Part shown: positions 29,170 to 37,440 of the stretch, piece by piece
Layout of the letters: each line of letters starts with the position of its first letter
How positions within the stretch are numbered: the stretch's first letter is position 1
Source of the DNA: Rhodothermales bacterium
GTDB taxonomy: Bacteria > Bacteroidota > Rhodothermia > Rhodothermales > Bin80
DNA: 64,000 nucleotides
Assembly (NCBI GenBank): GCA_022821385.1
Contig: JAJEDR010000076.1
Span: 1 to 64,000 of the forward strand
Direction: 5' to 3'
Made by a program: the position numbers and the translations under genes
The notes under the pieces: generated by a model
Told to the model about the DNA's origin: nothing
Seen by the model: the letters and a program-made list of their open reading frames with translations, nothing else
Database searches by the model: none

Positions 29170-30015
29170 ATGCGCACACCGATTTTGTTTCTAATCCTGC
29201 TGATGTGCGCTGCGCCCTGTGCTGCGCAGTCAAATTCGACCTGGACGACCGAAGCACAGGGCAGGGTTTCCTTTAACCAGGTGGGATTCTATCGATGGCA
29301 TGATGGCGGGATAAGCTCCCTCGCGCTAGGTGTTGGCATAAGCGGAAAAGCCGAAAAAACTGCGGCCACATTACAGCATCAACACGAAGCGCGTCTGGCA
29401 ATTGGTGTAGTCAGGCAGAATGGCGTCAATCTGCGCAAGTCTGAGGACATTATTCACGTGCGCAGCTCATTCAAGTTTTCCCGTGTCCCGATTTTCGGTC
29501 AACTAAGTCCTGCTGTGACACTGGAGCTTCGGTCCCAGTTGGCTGACGGTTTCAGGTACAATGACAAAGATCCGACTGCGGAAACCAAAAGAATCTCAGG
29601 TTTCTTCTCACCTGCGATCCTCACCCAAACCATGGGACTTGATTATCAGGCAAACAGTTGGGTCAACCTGCGCTTTGGTGTAGCCGCTAAACAAACTGTA
29701 GTAACCATCCGCGCTTTGCGTGATCGCTATAAGGTATCACCGGATGTCCCTTTGCGATGGCAGATCGGAGCTTCGGGTCTGGTTATTGTTGAGCGGTCCG
29801 TTTTCACGAATGTGCACCTGAAGTCAACACTAACACTCTTTGCTGCTTTCAATCAACCCGCCCCGGACATGATCTGGGAAACCCTAGTCACCATGAAGGT
29901 CAATTCCTGGCTTCAAGTGAATACGGAATACACGGCGCATTTAGACAAGGATCTGTCCCCCTACATTCAGCAGAAACAAGCCGTGACCGTTGGGGTCTCG
30001 TTCAGGATTCTGTAG
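29170..30015 (+). CDS. DUF3078 family outer-membrane protein
   Basis: This protein (281 residues from ATG 29170) has a signal peptide (LFLILLMCAAPCAAQ) followed by alternating beta strands to the last residue SFRIL. That ending fits an outer-membrane beta-barrel with a hydrophobic terminal strand. The block FYRWHDGGISSLALGVGI is the hallmark of DUF3078, a Bacteroidota family of unknown role. The open frame begins at 29119, but the signal peptide decides the later start. It overlaps the convergent MFS gene by 14 bp. Confidence 0.75.
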   Translation: MRTPILFLILLMCAAPCAAQSNSTWTTEAQGRVSFNQVGFYRWHDGGISSLALGVGISGKAEKTAATLQHQHEARLAIGVVRQNGVNLRKSEDIIHVRSSFKFSRVPIFGQLSPAVTLELRSQLADGFRYNDKDPTAETKRISGFFSPAILTQTMGLDYQANSWVNLRFGVAAKQTVVTIRALRDRYKVSPDVPLRWQIGASGLVIVERSVFTNVHLKSTLTLFAAFNQPAPDMIWETLVTMKVNSWLQVNTEYTAHLDKDLSPYIQQKQAVTVGVSFRIL

Positions 30016-31225
30016 GCTCAGATACCATGCGCCAGACCACCACAGCCATCAGCAAAACGGCGACCGTACCAGCCAGAATATTGTAAAGGAACCCGGGATT
30101 CTGGTAAAGCCAGCCCGCAAAAGCTGTTGCCATCCCCAATCCAAACTGGCCGGATGCAACTGCCAGTCCCATCATGGTTCCCCGTTGCGCCTGTCTGGTG
30201 AGCGCGGTGAGAAGTGCCATGATTGGCCCTGTTCGCATTGCTCCGAGAATCATTGCTACTGTAATGAATACCGTCGCACTCACAAGTCCAGTTATCCATA
30301 CGGTTGCGAACGGAAGCAGAACAGCCAGTGCCAGGCATGCAAGAATCAGGATTGGCTTTCGACCCAGGCGATCCGATAGCATGCCCCCGATAGTTGTGCC
30401 CACAGTCATCCCTATTCCCCCAATCACGAATAACAATGCCAATTGCTGTATCGAAATGCCCATATCCTCTTCCAGCCATTTCGGGAAAAAGAACAAAAAG
30501 AGACCAATACTGAGGAAAAGGAGGCAATAAAGTATCGCGCCTGCACGCGGCCCTGGACTCCGCAGGAGTTGACCGTAGGTATTAAGTACGGCTGTAGGTG
30601 ACAGGGGCGCTGTATCGTATTCCACATTAGGCTGGGGAAACCAACGCCAAGCCATCAGGCTCGCTATAGCGATCAATACACCAAAGGCCACAAACGGTGC
30701 CTGAAATCCGTACGTATTTGCCAGCAGGATTGCAGCAGGTGTTCCGATAACCTGGCCGGCCGCAACCCCTGTCATTATCCAACCTGTTGCCCATCCCCTG
30801 CGATTGTAGGGAAAGTAGTCCCCTACGAATGCCACCATGCTTCCGCTGTATACACCGCATGCCATTCCTGAAAGTGCACGGACCAGGAAGAGCGATTCAT
30901 AATGCCTGGCAAAACCGTGCAAAAAGAGCGTCGCCGCTATGAGTGCCGTACCTACAACCAATACTTTTCGTCGACCCACTCGGTCGGATACCGGACCAAC
31001 AATCAGCGTCGAAATTGCCAATGCAATAGAGTAGGCCGAACCCAAAAACCCTAACGCAAAGTCGGTCGGAGTGGATGCATTGAGGAGTTCATTTTGAATG
31101 AGTGGCAGGAGAGGGGCCACGATAAAGAGCTGACAACTAACGACAAAAACCGCCAGCCAGAGTGGGGCGATGATCAAGAACCAGTTTCGTTTTTCTACCG
31201 ATGCGTTATCCACTGCCGATGCCAT
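30002..31225 (-). CDS. MFS transporter
   Basis: This 407-residue inner-membrane protein has about 12 hydrophobic helices in two six-helix halves. MFS loop motifs occur after helix 2 (VGPVSDRVGRRKVLVV) and at the equivalent place in the second half (GGMLSDRLGRKPILI). The N-terminal tail is short and charged. It is most like the aromatic/drug-type 12-TM facilitators; the substrate cannot be deduced. It is convergent with the DUF3078 gene and stands alone. Confidence 0.9.
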   Translation of the reverse strand: MASAVDNASVEKRNWFLIIAPLWLAVFVVSCQLFIVAPLLPLIQNELLNASTPTDFALGFLGSAYSIALAISTLIVGPVSDRVGRRKVLVVGTALIAATLFLHGFARHYESLFLVRALSGMACGVYSGSMVAFVGDYFPYNRRGWATGWIMTGVAAGQVIGTPAAILLANTYGFQAPFVAFGVLIAIASLMAWRWFPQPNVEYDTAPLSPTAVLNTYGQLLRSPGPRAGAILYCLLFLSIGLFLFFFPKWLEEDMGISIQQLALLFVIGGIGMTVGTTIGGMLSDRLGRKPILILACLALAVLLPFATVWITGLVSATVFITVAMILGAMRTGPIMALLTALTRQAQRGTMMGLAVASGQFGLGMATAFAGWLYQNPGFLYNILAGTVAVLLMAVVVWRMVSEPTES

Positions 31226-31407
31226 CTTTGCGGTAAAAGGTCCAATTCCGGTAGTTCAGTATACTCCTCCCCATGACTCCGTCTGCTTTATCCAGTGCGA
31301 TTTTCCAGTCAGGAGAGACGAGTACTTCGCATACAGATCGGCCTAGCCCTCAACCTCCAAAGTATGCCAATTTAGTTTCTGAGCGGTCAATTTAGCGCAT
31401 AATTCAT

Positions 31408-31702
31408 ATGCGACCAAATGGGCTTTCTCCGCGCCCGGAACTGTCTCGCGTTTCTAGGGCGATCTTTGCGCCTTGTTTGAAAAGAAAAGACATCCGTATT
31501 GAAGTGCGTCTGTTCATCGCGGTACTGGCTTGTTATGCGGCCCATTTGGTTTGCACCAAACTCAACTATTCGGCATCCGTGACGGCTGGGCGCAATCCGG
31601 GATGAGTTGAACAACATTCGTCGGATTGCGACTCGGATGATCAAGAACGAGTATCGGTACCTGGTCACCGAAGTGGATCAGGATATGCACCCGATGCGGT
31701 AA
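31408..31702 (+). pseudogene. C-terminal scrap of IS1634/IS4-type transposase
   Basis: One frame reads RIEVRLFIAVLACYAAHLV, and the next, after a shift near 31590, reads GAIRDELNNIRRIATRM and YRYLVTEVDQD before a TAA at 31700. This order (RIxxHxFIxxLA, then an ELxxIR helix, then a short strand) matches the last 100 residues of IS1634-type DDE transposases. No upstream catalytic part remains. The resemblance is from memory of the family and is moderate. Confidence 0.4.
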
Positions 31703-31710
31703 AACTCTTT

Positions 31711-32241
31711 GTGTGTCTTGGATTCGTGTATGATCCAGATTTGATCCGAACCGTGAGTGAATCGGTATTTCTCGTTGTGCATACCGATCAGGATTGTGGT
31801 ATATGTCTCAGAGAGATGATTGATCTTGTTGACCGAATCTCCACAGAATTTGAGACACCTATCTTTGCGGTAAATCGATCCGGGGAAAACCAGTTTACGG
31901 GACAGAAGTTAGTACGCCTGGAATACGAACATTTAACACAAAAATCTCAGATACTGAATGTCCACCCAAACCTCCAGATAACGTCTGACGGTTGCCCGGG
32001 AGGTTTTTATGGACCGGGAAAAGGAAAACGACCTCGGTCTATGAAATGCATCGGGTGTTGGTTGTTAGGAATAATGTCGTATACTGGTACTTCACCTAAC
32101 CGCGTTATATACAGACTGTCGGAAATGGGGATTGCTTCGATGTCTGTCTTTATGTGGAATTGGAATGGTGTTTTTGCCCCCTGGCGTGGACCTATTATTT
32201 GGAGCCATTTGTGGAGTAGAATGTTACTGCGGCAATTGTAG
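31711..32241 (+). CDS. Hypothetical protein with CGIC motif
   Basis: A GTG-started frame of 176 residues. The first half looks gene-like: SVFLVVHTDQDCGICLREMI followed by a helix and FETPIFAVNRSGEN, a strand, CxxC, helix, strand order like a thioredoxin fold. The second half (from about residue 100) is rich in Trp, Met and Cys and looks unlike coding sequence, so the gene may be truncated or frameshifted after about 32010. Flanking transposase scraps support decay. The function is unknown; a thiol-disulfide role is only suggested by CGIC. Confidence 0.4.
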   Translation: MCLGFVYDPDLIRTVSESVFLVVHTDQDCGICLREMIDLVDRISTEFETPIFAVNRSGENQFTGQKLVRLEYEHLTQKSQILNVHPNLQITSDGCPGGFYGPGKGKRPRSMKCIGCWLLGIMSYTGTSPNRVIYRLSEMGIASMSVFMWNWNGVFAPWRGPIIWSHLWSRMLLRQL

Positions 32242-32286
32242 TTCAGACACAGACGACCCGGACTTAAGCGCATTCAGACAGCAGTT

Positions 32287-32559
32287 ATGTTCATAGAGTT
32301 GATTCTTATTTTTGCTGTGGTTGCTGCTTTCACAGTTATGAGACCTTTTTTCCGAAAGGGTCAGGCTAAACGAGTCTTGTGGATAGTACTTGTTGTAGGC
32401 ATTGTTTGGCAAGCGATAGATTGGATAGTCTTGGGAAAAAGCGTGAGAGAAGTTCTCTCAATTTCAGTTGTATTGTCAGTGCCACTAATAGTGGCATACT
32501 CGGAATGGAGACAGCGAAAATTTCCAGAAAACACAAGTCGGTCCATGCCCATCCAGTAA
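32287..32559 (+). CDS. Small membrane protein, unknown
   Basis: This 90-residue protein has three hydrophobic segments (about residues 2-18, 30-48 and 57-71), separated by basic turns (RPFFRKGQAKR) and followed by a charged tail (EWRQRKFPENTSR). It follows the positive-inside pattern, which argues for a genuine membrane protein and not a chance frame. It is AT-rich relative to the flanks and lies among transposase remnants. No family is recognised. Confidence 0.5.
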   Translation: MFIELILIFAVVAAFTVMRPFFRKGQAKRVLWIVLVVGIVWQAIDWIVLGKSVREVLSISVVLSVPLIVAYSEWRQRKFPENTSRSMPIQ

Positions 32560-33377
32560 GAACGCGATTCTTATGGTTTTCACAGACTTTTCCCCCGGGT
32601 GGATACGGATCGTTCCTGCGGATATCCTTTTGCCGACGTGTCATCCCCGTCCAGATCTACTTACCAAGGCTCGAGCGAACGCCTGACGGTAGTATCATCC
32701 ATCCTCACGAACTTCCTCCTGTACATCATGGTAGGCGCTCAGCGCACGTTGCTCCTGCCGGTGCTGCAACGCGGCTGTCTGCTGGTATTCCTTTACCTGG
32801 CGCTACATACGTGTATCAACTGTGCAGGGCCTCTCTGGAATCTGTGCGGTACAACGTCCGCCGATCGCAGGGGCCTCTAATTTTGGGAATTCGTTTGAAA
32901 AAGAAGGTTTCCCACACACCTTCCCCATACTACAAAATGTACGAAATTTTGCAGGGCGCACACTGCAAAACCGCTGATCATATAGATTCTTGTTGGAGAT
33001 CCATATTTGTGCGATGTTTCGGTTTGCTTGGATGCGGATTAACAAGATGTCTATTCAACTGCCATACTCGTTTGTGAGCGTCCCTCAAATTGGGCGCTAA
33101 TATCAAATGAGGCATGAAGGCCGGGCTACCAGTCTATATAGTATTTGCCCGAAAATCAGATACAGGTCAGTATAGTGTTTTTCAGTAGGCGTATTCCGTA
33201 GGATTTTGGGGCATTTGGACTGTTGTGGGGGGTATTTTTAGCATCTGGGGGTTTTTGTGCTCAGTGCATGTTTCCACGAATCTTAGTCTGTATCGGCTCA
33301 ACAAGGGGGGGAATCTGGCCTGATTTGGGTATTTTTCGCCAATCAGGATGGTTATTCGCCTCATTCATTCCTCATAG
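32560..33377. other. 818 bp without a supported gene
   Basis: Three overlapping frames cover 32379-33077 and 32599-32880, but none shows a known motif or consistent codon pattern. Bases 33180-33370 are rich in G and T runs and may include the left end of the ISNCY-like element whose transposase remnant follows. No inverted-repeat pair with the region after 34899 could be matched by eye. Confidence 0.3.
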
Positions 33378-34899
33378 ATATTGCGTAGCGTATACGATTT
33401 GCAAAATGATCTTTATAGGGTTCCGATTGCAGAGATTGAATTTGATTTCAGGTAACGGGATGACATTCCTGCGGTGCTGATGGGGTTGCAAGCGTTGCAC
33501 GGCGACACCAAAATATGTGGAAGGATTCTTGGGATTCTCAAAAAGCGTGTTCGTCCGGGGGTCAGTCACCTCCACGTGTGTATTGAGATGATTTTGCCCA
33601 CTAGATGAGATTTAATTTGAATCTCATTAGGTGGGTAATTTGAATCTCAGTATACAGCCACGGTCGCCCGGGGATGGATCTGTGGCGCATTTTTGTTTTG
33701 GGTGTGGTCAAACAGGCGCTGAACTGTGATTTTGATCGTCTGCATGAGTTGGCGAACAATCATCTGAGTTTACGTCAGATGCTGGGCCACGACGGGTTTG
33801 CTGCGGAGCAGACGACGAAGTACGCGCTTCAGACGATCATTGATAATGTGAGTCTGCTGAGCGCGGAGATATTGAAGGAGATCAACGAGGTCGTGGTGGC
33901 GTGCGGGCATGCCCATCTGGGGGTCGCGGCGGAGGCTCCGCTGGAGTGTCGGGTAGATTCGGCGGTAAGCAAAACCCATGTCCATTGGCCCACCGATGTG
34001 AGCTTGCTCTGGGACGCGATGCGCTGCCTGTTGCGTGCTTTGGGACGCACCTGTCAGGAACACGAGGTCAAGGGCTGGCGCAAGTACAAGGACTGGACGA
34101 ATAAAGTGAAGACTGCATTCAATGCGGTGCGTACTTCTGCTCGACAGCGCAATAAGAATCAGGTCAAAGCCTATCTGGAATTGTGCAGCAAACTGGTTGC
34201 GCGGGCGGCACTCAGCTGCGAAGAACTGCGGACGCTTGAAGCCTCCGTCGATAAGATTGACATTATCTGGACCATGCCTTGCGTCAGATTGATCAAATTG
34301 GGCGTAGATTGATCGAAGGAGAGAAGATTCCGCACGCGGAGAAGGTATTTTCAATCCATGAGCCGCATACAGGCTGGATCAACAAGGGTAAAGCGGGGGT
34401 TCTGGCAGAGTTGGGACTTCCGGTTTGTTTTCTGGAAGATCAACACCAGTTCATCCTGCATCATGAGGTATTGCACACAGGGGTGGACTCGGACATGATC
34501 GTAGCGTTCATGGAGAATGCAAAGGGACGGTATCCGACGATTGTCTCGTGCAGCATGGATAAAGGGTACCATTAACCGCGTAACCGTGCGGAGTTGGACA
34601 AACTACTGGACTTGAATGTGCTTCCGAAGAAGGGCCGGTGGTCAAAGGCGGACCGCGTGCGGGAGACCGCACCCGCGTTTGCAGCGGCGCGCCGGAAGCA
34701 TCCGGGCATTGAGTCGGCGATCAATAATCTGAACCATCGCGGACTGGACAAGGTACGGACGCATGGCGAGGACGGGTTCGTTCGGACGGTCGCGCTGGGC
34801 GTCGTAGCCGCGAATGTGCACCGGCTGGGACAGATTGTTAAGAAGCGGGTGCAGCAACACGAGCGGTGGCATAGAGCCCGCCGGCGAAAAGCGGCGTGA
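33378..34899 (+). pseudogene. ISNCY-type transposase, broken in three frames
   Basis: The coding trace moves through three frames. 33378-33606 carries RDDIPAVLMGLQAL with an in-frame stop just before it. 33641-34312 carries GRPGMDLWRIFVLG, DRLHELANNHLSLRQMLGH and TIIDNVSLL. 34279-34899 carries HEPHTGWINKGK and SMDKGYH, then a stop at 34573, then NRAELDKLL and the C-terminal GLDKVRTHGEDGF. These blocks occur in this order in ISNCY-family transposases. At least two frameshifts and two stops make it dead. A duplicated ATTTGAATCTCA (33609 and 33641) marks the site of one lesion. Confidence 0.75.
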
Positions 34900-35111
34900 A
34901 GTAACCCTCGTCCGTGCAGATACGGTCGAAAAAAGAAGCCCAGAACGACAAAACCTGGAAAACATGTGTCTTCCCGATTGGCCCGAACCCGAAAATTTGT
35001 GCAGAGATCGCCTGAACATCAACCTTTAAGCAAACGCCCCACCCATGAATGGAACCTGTAATCCTATACCAGACCTATAGTCATTAGTTGAAAAAGATTC
35101 GCACATTTCAG

Positions 35112-35324
35112 CTACGAATTTATCCGCAAATCCGTGTCTCTTGGTTCGCGTATGGAGCGCTCAGACGGTGGATCACCCGTGCGCAACATCACTTTACGCA
35201 CGGCCTCACGGAGCGTTAATCCGCCGTAACGAGGGTTTGCGCAAGGTTCGTCCAGTAGCTCGTCTGCACGGTGCTTCTGGGGTTGGGATACAGTTTTTAT
35301 GCTGCTTTCTTTCGCTTGAGCCAT
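35112..35324 (-). CDS. Small hypothetical protein beside HNH remnant
   Basis: A 70-residue, basic, soluble frame whose start overlaps the last 28 bp of the HNH remnant in another frame. The block CANPRYGGLTLREAVRKVM is the only gene-like part. From memory, similar small proteins with an NPRY block sit beside HNH/methyltransferase genes in mobile regions, but I am not certain. It could also be a chance frame. Confidence 0.3.
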   Translation of the reverse strand: MAQAKESSIKTVSQPQKHRADELLDEPCANPRYGGLTLREAVRKVMLRTGDPPSERSIREPRDTDLRINS

Positions 35325-35638
35325 CGTTTGTCTGTTAAAAGTACGAGTAACTCTTCTTGTGTCTTGGTTCCTTTGAGCCGGTTACAGGGTCCACAAAGTA
35401 ACTGCAGGTTCGAGATATGATCCGTCCCGCCTTTTGATCTTGGGATGTTGAGCATTCGGCACGCGGCAACGGGCGCGGCGTGTCCCAGGATGATCTGGAT
35501 GTCATTGCCTGGACGTCGCCGCAGAATGGGTAGGGCTGAGCAATTTATCAGGGAAAGCCGGAAAAAGGCGCAATCAGCCCCTGAATGGCCGCTTCGCGAG
35601 TTGCAGGGACCGTGTCTATTGCAAAATCTGCCTAACAC
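35297..35638 (-). pseudogene. HNH endonuclease remnant
   Basis: The C-terminal half of this 113-residue frame reads IPRSKGGTDHISNLQLLCGP and CNRLKGTKTQEELLVLL, the second half of an HNH nuclease (P-x-S-x-GG, N-L-x-x-L-C-x-x-CN-x-x-KG). The first His pair, expected as DHIIPRSKGG, is missing; MLNIPRSKGG stands there. The preceding residues do not match the usual CxxC zinc knuckle. It is probably a truncated, frameshifted nuclease formerly linked to a methyltransferase element. Confidence 0.55.
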
Positions 35639-35691
35639 CTGTCAAACTGGACGTATATTGCGACTTTCAAGTTTAGGATATTACGACAAAA

Positions 35692-37440
35692 ATGCTATGG
35701 ACCGAACGTTCCGTAAGGGATGAAGCTGCCGTGCAGGCACTCAGCGATGAGCTGAACTCGCTACCCAAGCCACTGACACGCTTCCTGATACTGCGAGGTA
35801 TTGACTCATTGGATACTGCGCGACATTATTTCCGGGCAACGCGGGCTTCCCTTTATGATCCGCATTTGTTGGCGGATATTGAGGTTGCTGGCCGGCGTAT
35901 CGCACGGGCTATTAAGACAAAGGAAAAAGTACTCGTCTACGGAGATTTTGACGCGGATGGTGTCACCTCCACTGCCCTGGTCCTGCAGTTTTTGCAGTCG
36001 AATGGACTGACGACATCGTCATATATCCCTCATCGTCAGAAAGAGAATCACGGTTTTCATGCGAGCGGTGTTGAGCTTGCGCGTTCGAGGGAATGCTCCC
36101 TTATCATTGTCGTGGATTGTGGCACGAATGATGAGGAAACTGCAGCATTGGCAAAGGAGGCCGGTATAGATCTCATTATCTGTGATCACCATCAGAACGA
36201 AGGCAAAAATCCGTTCTGTTGTGCGCACGTAAATCCCAAACGGGAAGGATGCGATTACCCGTTGAAAGATGTATCCGCCTGTGCGCTTGCCTACAAACTG
36301 GTCCAGGTCACGCTGGAAGAGCTTGGTCAACCTGTCAGTCGGGCGGACGAATATCTTGATCTCGTGGCAATCTCCACGGTATGCGATATCATGCCTTTGG
36401 TGGACGAGAACCGAATCCTGGTACGCGAGGGATTAGAAAAGCTGAGCGCAGCACCGTCCACAGGCCTCCGGGCACTCACGTCCGTTTCCGGGTGTGAACA
36501 GGAACACCTGACGGCAAACAATATCGCTATGCAGCTTGGTCCCCGCCTGAATGCTGCGGGCCGACTTGCCCATGCGGACGAGGCACTCGCGCTGTTAATG
36601 GCAAAATCGGAGAGCGAAGCCGCAGCTTGTGCCAAACGGCTTAATGATCTCAATATAGACAGAAAAAAACAGGCAGCACGGCTACGCCCAACTGCAAAGA
36701 AGCTTGCGCAAACACAACTGGCCGGATCTCATACGAGTGCGCTTGTACTTCACCATCCGGATTGGCATCCAGGCATCCTGGGCTCGGCAGCATCACAAAT
36801 GGTTGGGGAATTTGGACGACCGGCCGTGATGCTGACCGATGTTCCAAATTCGGACGGAGACGAAGTGTTCGGTAGTGTTCGTACACATGGTGACATCCAT
36901 ATTCTTAATGCCATAAGAGGCTGTGCGGATATGTTGATCCGATTCGGAGGCCATGAGAAGGCGGCCGGACTTACCTTGAAAAAAGAAGACCTTCCCCTTT
37001 TCAAAGAAAAACTGAATGCCGAGGTATTCTCACAGGTAGGCAGACAGATGGTTGAGCCGCAGCTGGAGTATGATGCTAAGTTGAACCTTGCCATGATCCC
37101 GGGAAAATTTGAACGTGTGCTCAAATCCTGTGAGCCCTTTGGCAAAGAGAATGAAGCGCCACTCTTCTATGTGGAAGGTCTGCAGCCTGTATCCGTGCGT
37201 CTGCTCAGCAGAGGACAGCACCTGAAAATGCTCTTGAAAGAGCCACAATCTAATATGGTCATGGATGCCATCGGTTTCTGGCAGGGCCGACATCATGCCA
37301 TTGTCGAGAAAGCCCGCACACAACAGACTGGACTGGATATTTTATGCTATGTGGAGGAGAACAGGTGGAATGGCCGAGTAACCACACAACTTCGCATTGA
37401 GGCACTACGTGAACATAGCTCGAAAAACAACGGATCATGA
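35692..37440 (+). CDS. recJ: Single-stranded-DNA exonuclease RecJ
   Basis: RecJ degrades single-stranded DNA 5' to 3' in recombination and mismatch repair. The 582-residue protein has DHH motifs VYGDFDADGVTS, IIVVDCGTND and IICDHHQ, the AISTVCDIMPL block, DHHA1 signatures HHPDWHPGILGSAAS and RFGGHEKAAGLTL, and a C-terminal OB domain. Length fits the family. It starts the three-gene run with the M14 peptidase and the membrane protein, with a 4 bp overlap to the next gene. Confidence 0.96.
   Translation: MLWTERSVRDEAAVQALSDELNSLPKPLTRFLILRGIDSLDTARHYFRATRASLYDPHLLADIEVAGRRIARAIKTKEKVLVYGDFDADGVTSTALVLQFLQSNGLTTSSYIPHRQKENHGFHASGVELARSRECSLIIVVDCGTNDEETAALAKEAGIDLIICDHHQNEGKNPFCCAHVNPKREGCDYPLKDVSACALAYKLVQVTLEELGQPVSRADEYLDLVAISTVCDIMPLVDENRILVREGLEKLSAAPSTGLRALTSVSGCEQEHLTANNIAMQLGPRLNAAGRLAHADEALALLMAKSESEAAACAKRLNDLNIDRKKQAARLRPTAKKLAQTQLAGSHTSALVLHHPDWHPGILGSAASQMVGEFGRPAVMLTDVPNSDGDEVFGSVRTHGDIHILNAIRGCADMLIRFGGHEKAAGLTLKKEDLPLFKEKLNAEVFSQVGRQMVEPQLEYDAKLNLAMIPGKFERVLKSCEPFGKENEAPLFYVEGLQPVSVRLLSRGQHLKMLLKEPQSNMVMDAIGFWQGRHHAIVEKARTQQTGLDILCYVEENRWNGRVTTQLRIEALREHSSKNNGS

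Noticed and set aside
32379-33077. A 232-codon plus-strand open frame
   Set aside because: It overlaps the better-supported small membrane protein gene, has no motif or family resemblance, and its composition is erratic (runs of Arg, His and Cys).
33770-34354. A 194-codon minus-strand frame
   Set aside because: It is the antisense shadow of the ISNCY transposase remnant, whose conserved blocks are on the plus strand.
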